Source of the DNA: Bacteroidia bacterium
GTDB taxonomy: Bacteria; Bacteroidota; Bacteroidia; Chitinophagales; Saprospiraceae
DNA: 47,177 bases
Direction: 5' to 3'
Assembly (NCBI GenBank): GCA_030430845.1
Contig: JAUIKE010000049.1
Coordinates: 1 to 47,177, forward strand
Positions 26,444 through 35,455 of this stretch are shown piece by piece. A model generated the notes under the pieces. It was not told the DNA's origin. It did not search any database and saw nothing but the letters and a program-made list of their open reading frames with translations. The translations under genes and the position numbers were made by a program. Every line of letters begins with the position of its first letter. Positions within the stretch are counted from its first letter, which is position 1.

Positions 26444-28705
26444 CCTCAACAACACCGGCAGTACCATCAAATCCGCAAACAAAGCAAATATTAAAGCCAA
26501 ACTCACTAATAATCCGGTTATGAAAGTAGTATGAAAGGACGAAAATAATAACACGCCAAAACCGAACATCAAAATGAGAGAGGTAATGATCATGGCTTTT
26601 CCGGTAGATAAATAAGTCGCCCGAATGGCTTCTTCTATATATATTCCCTTTTTCCTTTCATTATTAAAGCGGGTGAGGAAATGGATGCTGTCGTCCACTG
26701 CGATACCAAATACAATGGTAAAAATAATAGCCGTCGACATTTTCAGGCCGATACCTGCCCAGCCGATGATGCCCAGGACTATCAGGAGTGGGAGTACATT
26801 TGGAATGATTGCCAGCAACACCATTTTTACCGAACGAAACAAGCCGCCCATCAATAAAGACACCACCCCTATCGCAAACAGTAAGCCATACAGCAATTTA
26901 TAGGTAATGAGCCGATTGCTTTTGTCGAGTAAAAGGGTGTGTCCGGTGAGTTTGGTAGCCAGTAAGGCGGCATCTATTTTTTGAGCAATGAATTGTTCCA
27001 TCCCTTGGTTTCGCCGTCTTATCTCTGCACTGCCGTAATCTTCCATTTTTCCTGTAATACGTCCCTCTTTCCCATTGTCGCTCATAACCACTTTTAAACC
27101 CAAAGCCTCTTTTTTTTCCAAAAGTTCCCTGCGAATAAGCCTCATTAAGCTCGTATCCGTAGGTAAAACGAAAGCCTCCGGTTTCCCCTTTTTAAAATAA
27201 CGGTTAGCCCGTTTGACCTGTGTACCAATAGAATACACATCCTGCAAGCCGTATTCTTCCAACAAATAAGCCTCCAGGCGCTCAATTTGCTCCAAAACCT
27301 CCAGGTCTAACATGCTTTTGGAGGTATCCGCCACTTCAAGATAAAGATCAAAAGTGCGAATCCCCGAAAAGTGATTTTCAAAAAAATTCAAAGTCTCACT
27401 AAAAGGATCATCAGCTGATAGTTCTTCATACAGATAAGAATTCACCCCTAACTTCGACATTCCCCAAGAGGAAAGAATCAATAATAAAAACGTAAAAACT
27501 ACAATAAAACGAGGCCTAGTTTTTGTAAATCGATATAAAGCTTCAACAAAAACTGACATCCGAATTTTTTCATACTCTTCCCGCTTTTTAAAAGGTGCCA
27601 GGTGAAGTAGCAGTGGCAAAACGAAAATAGCCAATACATAAGCATATCCCACTCCAATGGCCGTAAATACACCAAACTCTATGAAAGGTTGGATATTCGA
27701 ATAGGAAAGGGTAAAAAACCCCAGACCTGTAGTCACAGAAGTCAGCAGAATCGCGATTGCTACATCTTTCAATGCCAGTTTGATAGCTAGTTGCTTGCTG
27801 ATTCCTTCTTGTTCTCCCAATCGATTCATCACATGGATTACATCGCTGAGAGAAATAATGGAAACAATGGTCGGTATCAGCACCGTCATCAGATTAATGG
27901 ATACTCCGAAGATGCTCATGGTGCCAAGCGTCCAAATAACCGTTAGCACCACCACCACAATAGGTATCATTACGCCCCAAACCGAACGAAAACTAAAAAA
28001 TAAAATACTTAAAATAACCAGTAAGGAAAGCCCTGACAACCAAAACATTTCAACTTCCAAATCTTCAATAAATGAGTCCTTCACGTAAATATCTCCGTAC
28101 AAGTAATATTTCTCAAAGCCGATATCATTAATAGCAGCTTGCACATAAGCACGCATCTCTTCCTTAGTCTCCTCATTGAGGGCTTCCTTCAGAAAAATGT
28201 AGCTACAGGTGGCGGTATTTTTTCTTGAAATAAACTTCGGCGCTACATCCGTATAGGCGTGCATGAAGATGGAATCCTTTTCGTATCGGCTGGGGTCGTT
28301 GGGGTGGATGAAAAATTTCTTTCGGTCTCTGAAAGGAGCCCAGACGAAATAGTATTGATTAATCGGTGAGTTGACGGTTTGTACAAGCTCGTGCCGGCCC
28401 AGCCTATTGGTTAGGCTATCCAAACGCCGCAGGAAGTCCTGATTGAAAAGGCCTCCGCTGTTTTCAATGCCCAGGATCAACATTTCCTGATGCAGTGCAA
28501 ATTTTTGTTCGGTTGCCCGGTGAAAATCCAGGTCCGGATCATTCATGGGGAACAATTGCTCGATATCATACTCATACTCCAACTGACTGATGAAATACCC
28601 CTGCACTGCGGTAATCAGTACGATACACAGCAAAACCAGTTTCTGGTACCGAAACAAAGCATCAAGGTACCAGGTAAGAGGTGATTTTTTGGGCAAAAAT
28701 TGCAT
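26432..28705 (-). CDS. RND-superfamily exporter, MMPL/HAE3 type
   Basis: About 757 residues from the ATG at 28705 (ATGs at 28741 and 28732 are also open). The pattern is two halves, each one helix plus a large periplasmic loop plus about five helices: TM1 near 'LVLLCIVLITAVQGYF', the first helix cluster after 'MFWLSGLSLLVILSILFF', and the second after 'LLYGLLFAIGVVSLLMGG'. 'IVFGIAVDDSIHFLTRFN' and 'TIVSIISLSDVIHVMNRL' carry the Asp positions of the proton relay in this family. HAE3/MMPL proteins export lipids, hopanoids or other hydrophobic compounds. The 5' end overlaps the SGNH hydrolase gene, implying translational coupling and perhaps a shared lipid substrate. Confidence 0.85.
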   Translation of the reverse strand: MQFLPKKSPLTWYLDALFRYQKLVLLCIVLITAVQGYFISQLEYEYDIEQLFPMNDPDLDFHRATEQKFALHQEMLILGIENSGGLFNQDFLRRLDSLTNRLGRHELVQTVNSPINQYYFVWAPFRDRKKFFIHPNDPSRYEKDSIFMHAYTDVAPKFISRKNTATCSYIFLKEALNEETKEEMRAYVQAAINDIGFEKYYLYGDIYVKDSFIEDLEVEMFWLSGLSLLVILSILFFSFRSVWGVMIPIVVVVLTVIWTLGTMSIFGVSINLMTVLIPTIVSIISLSDVIHVMNRLGEQEGISKQLAIKLALKDVAIAILLTSVTTGLGFFTLSYSNIQPFIEFGVFTAIGVGYAYVLAIFVLPLLLHLAPFKKREEYEKIRMSVFVEALYRFTKTRPRFIVVFTFLLLILSSWGMSKLGVNSYLYEELSADDPFSETLNFFENHFSGIRTFDLYLEVADTSKSMLDLEVLEQIERLEAYLLEEYGLQDVYSIGTQVKRANRYFKKGKPEAFVLPTDTSLMRLIRRELLEKKEALGLKVVMSDNGKEGRITGKMEDYGSAEIRRRNQGMEQFIAQKIDAALLATKLTGHTLLLDKSNRLITYKLLYGLLFAIGVVSLLMGGLFRSVKMVLLAIIPNVLPLLIVLGIIGWAGIGLKMSTAIIFTIVFGIAVDDSIHFLTRFNNERKKGIYIEEAIRATYLSTGKAMIITSLILMFGFGVLLFSSFHTTFITGLLVSLALIFALFADLMVLPVLLRKLL

Positions 28706-29702
28706 GAGCCAATTGGTTTGGGTGATCGTCATAAGGAGCATTCCGGTACCGGTCGGAAGCCAGATCCACGGACATGTCCAGTACTTCGATCTTCTGTTTT
28801 TTGAGGTCAGCCAACAGTCTTTTCGTATGCTCGGAAGGGGTCAGTCCGGTTACGATCAACCGGATACTGGCCTGTTCGCACAAGTTTTTTATTACGGAAA
28901 AAAGGTGGCGGGTGTTACCATCCTTGTCAATGGTTCGCATTTGGTTTCGATCGTCCCAATCCTGGAAGAAGTTGACGAGCGCGAAAGTTTCTCTGAATGT
29001 CCAGTGGTCGTACAGCTCGTCCCAGGAGCAAAAATCTATCATAAATTCATCCTCTTTTTTCGTCAAAAAAGGCACTTGACTTCCTCCCATCGACTGGCGC
29101 ACCGATGAGTTGGATCGTTGATAGCCCATGTACAGATCGCGCCGATAAAGAGCCGTCAATGAATTGCGCTCATCGTGGAAATCCGCATAGTTTATGATCG
29201 CAATGCCGGGTATTTCGCCGGCAGTGATCAGTTTTTCCAATTGCAACAAGGTCTGGACTGTCCCGTAACCAGGCACCCCAAAGTTTTTGACCAGGCTATT
29301 CGGCAAGTTCCGACTGACCAGATAAGGAAACACCAGGCTATCATCGACGCCCATTCCGTAGGTATAGGAGCAGCCAAAAAAATAGATGGAATCCTCTTCC
29401 ATCTCCCCGACTGTTGAATAGTCACTTACTCTCAAAGAATCCCTTCCATGGCTGACAGTATACTTCAGTCCCTTATTAATGGTCACTTCAAAATCGCCCG
29501 GTTGTAGGGCAAAGCCTAAGGTTGGATGAGCGATCAGGCAATTGGGGGGAGACGACTCAATGTGATAGTCGACCTGCCGGAAAGGTCGGTAGCCCAGGAT
29601 ACGTAATCCCATCTCCAAGCCTGTAGGTATGATCAAAGCCAGATAGAATACATAAGCAGCTTTGGAAATTTTGAGATAATGGATGAGCGGATGTTTTGAC
29701 AA
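28662..29702 (-). CDS. SGNH/GDSL-family hydrolase, membrane-anchored
   Basis: Block I is 'YFFGCSYTYGMGVDDSLVFP' (nucleophile Ser in GCSYTYG), block II 'NFGVPGYGTVQTLLQL', and block V 'DDHPNQLAHAIFA' supplies the Asp/His pair. An N-terminal membrane helix ('AAYVFYLALIIPTGLEM') suggests a periplasmic or extracellular catalytic part. SGNH proteins of this type act as esterases or O-acetyl transferases on lipids or glycans. No ATG lies near the 5' end: TTG at 29702 (346 aa, 5 nt after the ATPase stop) or TTG at 29792 (376 aa, overlapping the ATPase gene) are the choices, and the first is preferred. It overlaps the exporter gene at its 3' end. Confidence 0.72.
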   Translation of the reverse strand: MSKHPLIHYLKISKAAYVFYLALIIPTGLEMGLRILGYRPFRQVDYHIESSPPNCLIAHPTLGFALQPGDFEVTINKGLKYTVSHGRDSLRVSDYSTVGEMEEDSIYFFGCSYTYGMGVDDSLVFPYLVSRNLPNSLVKNFGVPGYGTVQTLLQLEKLITAGEIPGIAIINYADFHDERNSLTALYRRDLYMGYQRSNSSVRQSMGGSQVPFLTKKEDEFMIDFCSWDELYDHWTFRETFALVNFFQDWDDRNQMRTIDKDGNTRHLFSVIKNLCEQASIRLIVTGLTPSEHTKRLLADLKKQKIEVLDMSVDLASDRYRNAPYDDHPNQLAHAIFAQKITSYLVP

Positions 29703-29707
29703 AGCCC

Positions 29708-30847
29708 TTATATTTTTTCCAGATGAGTCAATGGCAATACCGTAATACTTTCTGTCAATTTGTACGTTTGATCTCCAGGATAGATCACCCAAAGATGTTC
29801 GAGCTTTAAGTCCTCAATGGCGCCATGCATCGACTTAGTAGCTTTTGGAGCATCCTGATACTTAAATTCCACTCCATAATTTCTTCCTCCTTCCTGCCAA
29901 AAAAGATCGAGTTCAACCCCGCGATGAGCCGCATAGAAAAATACTTCGTTATCCCTTTTTGAAAGGCCGGCAACTACTTCCTCTAATGCAAAACCTTCCC
30001 AGGAAGCTCCCAGTTTAGGATTAGTCTTCAGGTCAAAAGTATTTTCAATAGATTGCAAAGCATGGAAAATTCCCGTATCCCTGATATACACTTTGGGGCT
30101 TTTCACTAATCTTTTTCCAATATTGACATGCCAAGGCATCAGGAGCCTTATCATAAAGGTGTCTTCTAATATTGAAATATATTTTTTGACGGTTTTATCA
30201 GAAATACCAAAAGAACGGCCTAATTCGCTGTAATTAAGTGTTTGTCCATGATAATGACTAAGCATTACCCAAAACCTGTACATGGTTGGAGAAGGAATAC
30301 TGGCTCCTAAAAGTGCCAGGTCTTTTTCCAAGAAGGTTGAAATAAAATTCGTCCGCCAAATCATACTATCCTCATCTGATTTTGATAGAAAAGACCGTGG
30401 GAATCCTCCTCTTAACCATAGAGCAGCTAAATTATCATTCCCAGTTTCCTCTAAGTTAAAGCCGGTGAGGAAATAGTATCCAATTCGGCCAGCTAAAGAT
30501 TCTCCACTTTGCTGCCTCAAATTGGAGGAGGCACTTCCTAAAATGAGGAATCTTTGCTTAGGATTATTATCAACCAGATATCTCAATAAGGGAAATAAAT
30601 CAGGTTTACGCTGGATTTCATCTATCACAATAAGCCCTGTCAAATCTTCTAATGCAAGTTGAGGATTACTTAAGCTTATTAAATCTCTTGGGTTTTCAAG
30701 ATCAAAAAGGTAATCCGGTTGGAACTGTTTTGCAAGGGTAGTCTTTCCAGCCTGACGTGGACCTAAAATTGCCGTCACTGGAAAAATATCTAATAACTGT
30801 TGAATCCGTGAAAAATCTTTCTTGCGATCTAAAACTTGGGAAAACAT
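29708..30847 (-). CDS. AAA+ ATPase with DUF4143 domain
   Basis: A 379-residue protein of the common AAA_14/DUF4143 family. Walker A is 'GPRQAGKT' at residues 29-36, Walker B 'GLIVIDEIQR', and sensor 'FLILGSASSNLRQQSGESLAGR'. A winged-helix-like part follows ('YSELGRSFGISDKTVKKYIS'), then the DUF4143 nuclease-like end ('EVFFYAAHRGVELDLFW' and 'YGVEFKYQDAPKATKS'). The cellular role of the family is not established; members are often scattered in genomes as single accessory genes. It sits between a glycosyltransferase operon and an SGNH/RND pair to which it has no obvious link, suggesting a late insertion. Its stop lies 5 nt before the preferred SGNH start. Confidence 0.85.
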   Translation of the reverse strand: MFSQVLDRKKDFSRIQQLLDIFPVTAILGPRQAGKTTLAKQFQPDYLFDLENPRDLISLSNPQLALEDLTGLIVIDEIQRKPDLFPLLRYLVDNNPKQRFLILGSASSNLRQQSGESLAGRIGYYFLTGFNLEETGNDNLAALWLRGGFPRSFLSKSDEDSMIWRTNFISTFLEKDLALLGASIPSPTMYRFWVMLSHYHGQTLNYSELGRSFGISDKTVKKYISILEDTFMIRLLMPWHVNIGKRLVKSPKVYIRDTGIFHALQSIENTFDLKTNPKLGASWEGFALEEVVAGLSKRDNEVFFYAAHRGVELDLFWQEGGRNYGVEFKYQDAPKATKSMHGAIEDLKLEHLWVIYPGDQTYKLTESITVLPLTHLEKI

Positions 30848-30871
30848 TAAAATTTTTTATCCAATATAATA

Positions 30872-30916
30872 AAAAGTGTGAAAATTCGGAAGCCAGATCC
30901 GAATTTTCACACTTTT
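30872..30916 (-). terminator. 19-bp palindrome ending the glycosyltransferase operon
   Basis: Arms 30898-30916 and 30872-30890 are perfectly complementary over 19 bp with a 7-nt loop. On the minus strand it is followed by TATTATATT. It lies between the glycosyltransferase stop (30952) and the ATPase start (30847). Confidence 0.65.
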
Positions 30917-30951
30917 GCAAAAAAAAGTATTGGGCTAGTTATTCACAGCTT

Positions 30952-31758
30952 TCATTCCATGATCCTTTCATCCACCCGCTTAGCTTTTTTTTTGCTTTCC
31001 TTATGCTTACATCGCTGCATTTCTATCAACTTAGCTTCCCGGTAAAAAGCGTAATGAGCAGAGGCACAGGCGAGAAAAAAGCCGTAAAAGCCGTCTAAAA
31101 CACCCCATTTGAAAAGATAGTCGCCCCAGAAACGGGCGAAAGGCTTGTAGAGCAAGCGGAAGTAGGTTCCTTTTACGCCCTTTTTGTTCAGCGAGCGAGC
31201 TGCTACGGTACTGAATTCATTGATCTTTTGAATGCGTTCGAAAATATTTTCATGCATATTGTGCTGAAGGTCTCCCTTCAGAAAAGCGGTAGACGCATTC
31301 TCGACGGGCACAATTTCGTCGTGTGGTTCGACGCCCCCGAAGCTCACCTTTCTGCGGTCAAAAAACCGCATTTTCCGATCCGGATACCAGGCGCCGTGGC
31401 GGATCCAGCGTTTGCCAAATTTGTTCAGACGGTTGTTATAGAAGCAATCGTGCGTCCAGTTTTGCTTGGCAGCCTTGAGCGATTCCAGAAGTTCAGCCGA
31501 GACCACCTCATCCGCATCCAGGGCCAGTATGTGATCATACTTAGCATTTTTCACCGCAAAAGACCGCTGCTGAATAAAACCTTTGAAAGGATTTTGGACC
31601 ACTCGAGCCCCCATCGACTCGGCAATGGCCACTGTGTTATCGGTCGAAAAGGAATCAACTAGCAAAATTTCATCAGCGATGGAGACAATGCTTCGCAGGC
31701 AACGCTCAATATTCTCTTCCTCATTGTAAGTGATCACCACTACCGAAAGCTGGATCAT
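30952..31758 (-). CDS. Glycosyltransferase family 2 (lipopolysaccharide core/WaaE-like)
   Basis: About 268 residues from the ATG at 31758 (ATGs at 31776 and 31803 are also open). A GT-A fold is evident: 'LSVVVITYNEEENIERCLRS' at the start, 'ADEILLVDSFSTDNTVAIAE', and the metal-binding 'ILALDADEVV' (DxD-like). 'GAWYPDRKMRFFDRRK' is typical of the WaaE/KdtX-type inner-membrane-associated transferases that add a sugar to the lipopolysaccharide core. Basic C-terminus (KKKAKRVDER). Last gene of the cysQ - O-antigen ligase - small protein - glycosyltransferase operon; the context supports surface-glycan synthesis. Sugar donor and acceptor are unknown. Confidence 0.87.
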   Translation of the reverse strand: MIQLSVVVITYNEEENIERCLRSIVSIADEILLVDSFSTDNTVAIAESMGARVVQNPFKGFIQQRSFAVKNAKYDHILALDADEVVSAELLESLKAAKQNWTHDCFYNNRLNKFGKRWIRHGAWYPDRKMRFFDRRKVSFGGVEPHDEIVPVENASTAFLKGDLQHNMHENIFERIQKINEFSTVAARSLNKKGVKGTYFRLLYKPFARFWGDYLFKWGVLDGFYGFFLACASAHYAFYREAKLIEMQRCKHKESKKKAKRVDERIME

Positions 31759-31804
31759 ACGGGTATCTGTTTTCATGAATGGCTGCGCGTAATGGACGGT
31801 CATG

Positions 31805-31828
31805 TTATTGGGTTATTGGGTTATTGGG
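31805..31828. repeat. 8-bp tandem repeat TTATTGGG x3
   Basis: Three exact head-to-tail copies of TTATTGGG (31805-31812, 31813-31820, 31821-31828) and a degenerate fourth. On the minus strand the repeat supplies the last codons and stop of the small protein gene and abuts the longest possible glycosyltransferase start. The 8-nt period is not a multiple of three, so a slip would change the C-terminus. Confidence 0.8.
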
Positions 31829-32208
31829 TTATTTGGAATTTCGCTGAACAGAACCTGGTTTTGATATTCCAATTTTGCTATGTGCCTTGTTTTTCCAAAT
31901 GGATCCAACACCGTCCAGTATTTCGGATATGTAACCGTAACGGCTTGACCGACCAATTGTTCTTTTAATTCATTGATTGCTAGCCCCCTCTCCATTCCTC
32001 TGTTGATGTAATATCTCTTGTCATCTCCTTCCAAACTCAAATATATATCATAGCTGCTTCCTTCTTCAATAGCAGATAATATTCCTTTACTCACTGCACA
32101 TTTTTCTTCCGGAGCATTCGGAACCGGCTTCAGAGAAATTAAAATGGCAGCAAACAACATGCTCCCTAGGGTAAGGACCGTCCATTTCACAAACGATGAT
32201 GTTTTCAT
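31813..32208 (-). CDS. Small membrane-anchored protein of unknown function
   Basis: A 131-residue protein with one N-terminal membrane helix or uncleaved signal (residues about 9-26, 'WTVLTLGSMLFAAILISL') and a soluble extracytoplasmic domain rich in beta strands ('SYDIYLSLEGDDKRYYINRG' and 'QAVTVTYPKYWTVLDPFG'). No family was recognised. It lies in an operon between the O-antigen ligase gene (15-nt gap) and the glycosyltransferase gene, so an accessory role in glycan export or assembly is plausible but only by position. Its C-terminal residues (NNPITQ) are encoded by an 8-bp tandem repeat. Confidence 0.7.
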   Translation of the reverse strand: MKTSSFVKWTVLTLGSMLFAAILISLKPVPNAPEEKCAVSKGILSAIEEGSSYDIYLSLEGDDKRYYINRGMERGLAINELKEQLVGQAVTVTYPKYWTVLDPFGKTRHIAKLEYQNQVLFSEIPNNPITQ

Positions 32209-32223
32209 CTGTATATAGATTGG

Positions 32224-33507
32224 TTATTGATATTCGTCCATCGACCTTCCTATTCGTCCTTCGTACTTCCCCACATGCCGTATCCCCATCACCAAAAACA
32301 CGATATAAAAAGCCGTTCCCAACTGCGTTTCAATCGTATGCTCTACCAGGAAGGAAGAAAAAATGATGATGTGGAAAGCCACGATCAGTCTATTTCTTTG
32401 AGCGTCCTGGTAAAACAAGGGCCAGGTGGTAGCTGCTATGAACCACAGCAATCCCAATAGGCCGGTAGCGGCAAATACCCAGATGTATTGATTGTGAGGC
32501 ATTAGTTCCAGATCTACCAGGTCGGGATAATATTGTCGGAGATACTCATTTGTATCGTCGCGGATATCGCCTATGCCTACTCCTGTCCACAAATTCGTTT
32601 TTCCCAATTCCAGGCCTCCTTGTATGGACGCCAATCTGCGCGAATCGGACAATTCCCTAATATTATCGTTCCTTAAAAAGAGGTTTACGCTGTATAGGGT
32701 ATAGTTAATTTTTGTTTTTAAAGTAGGAATAAATTGAAAAGCGAGCAGACTGGAAGTCACAAAACCCACAAATAACAAGGCTCCCAGCCAATATTTCCGT
32801 TTTTTGACTATATACCGGATAAAAAAATAAAACAGGACCCCATATAGCGCCAACAAGCCACTTCGCACCGCCAAAAGATGCAAAAAAACTACCAAAAAAA
32901 CGGTAGCCCCCAGCAACAGCCCCTGTTCCCATTTGAACTTCAAACGATATTTTTCCAGAAATAAATGCCAGCCAATGGCCACACTATAAGCGATCATCAA
33001 GCTAAACCGGATATGCTGCACAGGAGTCGGCATGATCTTGCCGGTCTCATATTCCTTCGAGATCGCCTCAAAGTTGAGCACAAACTGAGTAAGGGAAATG
33101 AGACAGAGAATCAGGATCAGATAAAAAAAGCCGTAAAGTATCGGGAAGTACACTTTTTTGTCCATCCTCGGAATTGCGACAACAGCAAAAGGCATTAAAA
33201 GTAAGGGGAGCTTCATCCGCAGTCTGTCCAATAGCCAAACGGTGTTTTCCGACACCGGGGCACTGAGCAGGTATAATAAAAAAATACTTGAAATGGCCAC
33301 CAGTACTTTATTGCCCCAGAATTTACGCAGATTTGCACCTAATTCGTGGTTAAGCAAGGCATTGAGCAGCAAGCCCATCATACCAACACTCATCAATGCC
33401 CTGGAGAACAGCAAACCTGCCAGAAGCAAAAGGATAGAAAAAACACCTAATTTTTGATGATCAATCTTTCGAATAAGTGACAGCATACTAGCTTTGAAGG
33501 TCTCCAT
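32224..33507 (-). CDS. O-antigen ligase/polymerase family membrane protein
   Basis: A 427-residue polytopic membrane protein with about ten to twelve helices and one large loop ('LRNDNIRELSDSRRLASIQG' region). That loop is followed by the diagnostic 'ELMPHNQYIWVFAATGLLGL', whose His is essential in WaaL-type ligases. It also has 'WTGVGIGDIRDDTNEYLRQY', common to the Wzy_C domain. WaaL-type proteins join undecaprenyl-linked glycans to lipid A-core or to protein at the periplasmic face. The ATG at 33507 overlaps the cysQ end by 20 nt (ATG at 33486 would not), consistent with coupled translation. Confidence 0.83.
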   Translation of the reverse strand: METFKASMLSLIRKIDHQKLGVFSILLLLAGLLFSRALMSVGMMGLLLNALLNHELGANLRKFWGNKVLVAISSIFLLYLLSAPVSENTVWLLDRLRMKLPLLLMPFAVVAIPRMDKKVYFPILYGFFYLILILCLISLTQFVLNFEAISKEYETGKIMPTPVQHIRFSLMIAYSVAIGWHLFLEKYRLKFKWEQGLLLGATVFLVVFLHLLAVRSGLLALYGVLFYFFIRYIVKKRKYWLGALLFVGFVTSSLLAFQFIPTLKTKINYTLYSVNLFLRNDNIRELSDSRRLASIQGGLELGKTNLWTGVGIGDIRDDTNEYLRQYYPDLVDLELMPHNQYIWVFAATGLLGLLWFIAATTWPLFYQDAQRNRLIVAFHIIIFSSFLVEHTIETQLGTAFYIVFLVMGIRHVGKYEGRIGRSMDEYQ

Positions 33508-34285
33508 AAGCCAAGAAATATGGATTGAGCAGGCTTTCCTTATTATAAGTCAAAGGCTTCATATCCTCATTATTCAGAACAAGCCCTCCGGCTTCTTCCA
33601 ATACGATCTGAGCTGCTCCGGTATCCCATTCCATAGTGGGGCCTAAACGAGGGTAAGCATGGGCCTCTCCCTTCGCCAGGATAAGGAACTTCAAAGAACT
33701 TCCCTTAGGTACCAGGTCCGGCTCATTCAGTTGATCCACATATGCCTGCGTATCCGGATTAAGGTGCGAGCGAGAACAAACCACTCTTAAACCAGAGTCG
33801 GTTAATTGGAAGGACGCTGCCTTTAGTTTGCTGGTCCGGCCTTCTTTTTCCAAAAAAGCGCCTTCACCCTTTACAGCCCAATACATTTCGTCCAAAACTG
33901 GCGCATATACGATACCCAGCACCGGCCGGCCTTTTTCTACCAGAGCGATGTTTACCGTAAACTCTCCATTCCGCTTGATGAACTCCTTCGTTCCGTCCAA
34001 TGGATCAACCAACCAAAAACGATTAAAATCTTTTCTGATATCATAGGGAATGGCCTTGTTTTCTTCCGAAACAATAGGATATTTTACGACTAGGGTTTCC
34101 AGTCCATCACAAATGACAGCATTCGATTTCTTATCCGCAACGGTCAAGGGAGACAGGTCCTTTTTTTCTTCTACTTCAAAAGAAGTGGCACTTTGGTATA
34201 CCTCTAAAATCGCCTCTCCTGCTTCTTGGGCAATCTTCTTGAGTGGAACAATCAGAGAAGATAGTCGTATATCAGTTTTTTCCAT
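33488..34285 (-). CDS. cysQ: 3'(2'),5'-bisphosphate nucleotidase CysQ
   Basis: A 265-residue inositol-monophosphatase-fold enzyme that hydrolyses PAP (and possibly PAPS), a by-product of sulfate assimilation and sulfotransfer. Metal-binding motifs are visible: 'IVSEENKAIP', 'FWLVDPLDGTKEFIKRN' (DPxDGT) and 'PTMEWDTGAAQIVLEEAGG' (WD...A). The frame is open further upstream, but the ATG at 34285 matches the family start ('LIVPLKKIAQEAGEAILEVY'). A consensus promoter lies at 34333-34361. The gene leads an operon with the O-antigen ligase gene and is divergent from galE. Confidence 0.9.
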   Translation of the reverse strand: MEKTDIRLSSLIVPLKKIAQEAGEAILEVYQSATSFEVEEKKDLSPLTVADKKSNAVICDGLETLVVKYPIVSEENKAIPYDIRKDFNRFWLVDPLDGTKEFIKRNGEFTVNIALVEKGRPVLGIVYAPVLDEMYWAVKGEGAFLEKEGRTSKLKAASFQLTDSGLRVVCSRSHLNPDTQAYVDQLNEPDLVPKGSSLKFLILAKGEAHAYPRLGPTMEWDTGAAQIVLEEAGGLVLNNEDMKPLTYNKESLLNPYFLAYGDLQS

Positions 34286-34332
34286 ATTTGTTTTCTTTTG
34301 ATTTGCCTCTTTACTTTTATAAATTGCTGCGG

Positions 34333-34361
34333 CAAAGGTAAAAAAATCATAGAAAGTACAA
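34333..34361 (-). promoter_or_regulatory. Bacteroidota-type promoter of the cysQ operon
   Basis: Read on the minus strand: TTG (34361-34359), an 18-nt spacer and TACCTTTG (34340-34333), an exact TAnnTTTG match. The predicted 5' leader before the cysQ ATG is about 40 nt. Confidence 0.6.
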
Positions 34362-34426
34362 GGTAAGCGCCTGAGGCGATCAGGAAAAGTAGAAAGACAG
34401 GCGTTCTGCCTAAAAGCCATAAAATT

Positions 34427-35455
34427 ATGAAAAAAGTATTAGTAACCGGCGGCTGCGGATACATCGGCAGCCACACCATTGTAGACTTGATCGAGAACGG
34501 CTATGAAGTCGTTTCTATTGATAACCTGAGTAACTCCAGTGACGACGCCCTGGACGGCATCGAAAAAATCACCGGCAAAAGGGTAAAAAACTATAAGGTC
34601 AACCTGGTTGATCGTTCCAGTACCTTTGATGTGTTTGAGGAGCATCCTGACATTGCAGGTATCATCCATTTTGCAGCGCTGAAGGCCGTTGGAGAGTCTG
34701 TGGAAAAACCTTTGTGGTACTTCGAGAACAACCTCATTGGTATGATCAACATACTGAAGGCCATGGATACCTTCAATGTACCTCACCTCATTTTTTCCTC
34801 TTCCTGTTCCGTCTACGGCAATGCCGACAGCTTGCCGGTAACGGAAGATACGCCGCTCAAAGAAGCCGAGTCGCCCTATGCCCGTACCAAGCAAATGTGC
34901 GAACAAATCATCGAGGATACACTGCATCATTATACTCAGCTAAATGCGATCCTGCTTCGATATTTTAATCCTGCCGGAGCACATGAAAGTGCACTCATTG
35001 GCGAGTCGCCTGTCAATAAAGCCAATAACCTGGTGCCGGTCATTACCGAAACCGCTATTGGAAAGCGCGATAAAATGACCGTTTTCGGCGATGATTACGA
35101 TACGCGCGACGGCAGCTGCGTTCGCGATTATATCCACGTGATGGACCTCGCCAATGCCCATACCAAAGCGCTGGATTATTTATTGTCGGAAAAAAATGAG
35201 TCTAACCTGGAGGTGTTTAACATCGGCATCGGAGAAGGCGTCAGTGTACTCGAAGCCGTAAAAGCCTTCGAAAAAGTCACCGGCCTTCAGCTCAATTACG
35301 AGATCGGCCCACGACGTGCCGGAGATGTAGTGGCCATCTATGCCAATAAAGAAAAAACCGAACGGGTATTGGGCTGGGAACCTTCCCGAAGCATCGAAGA
35401 TATCATGCAGACCGCCTGGGCCTGGGAACAGAAACGAACAGGGGTGGAGATATGA
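34427..35455 (+). CDS. galE: UDP-glucose 4-epimerase
   Basis: A 342-residue extended short-chain dehydrogenase, the usual length. The NAD-binding loop is 'VTGGCGYIGSHT' at residues 6-17. 'FAALKAVGESVEKPLWYFEN' and the catalytic 'SPYARTK' (Y151, K155) follow, and 'DGSCVRDYIHVMDLANAH' is diagnostic of GalE. It interconverts UDP-glucose and UDP-galactose, supplying sugars to the surface-glycan genes on the other strand. It is the only plus-strand gene in this block and ends in a strong palindrome shared with the convergent LysE gene. Confidence 0.95.
   Translation: MKKVLVTGGCGYIGSHTIVDLIENGYEVVSIDNLSNSSDDALDGIEKITGKRVKNYKVNLVDRSSTFDVFEEHPDIAGIIHFAALKAVGESVEKPLWYFENNLIGMINILKAMDTFNVPHLIFSSSCSVYGNADSLPVTEDTPLKEAESPYARTKQMCEQIIEDTLHHYTQLNAILLRYFNPAGAHESALIGESPVNKANNLVPVITETAIGKRDKMTVFGDDYDTRDGSCVRDYIHVMDLANAHTKALDYLLSEKNESNLEVFNIGIGEGVSVLEAVKAFEKVTGLQLNYEIGPRRAGDVVAIYANKEKTERVLGWEPSRSIEDIMQTAWAWEQKRTGVEI

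Noticed and set aside
28590..29108. 172-codon plus-strand frame across the SGNH and exporter genes
   Set aside because: It lies antisense to two well-supported genes and has no protein-like motif.
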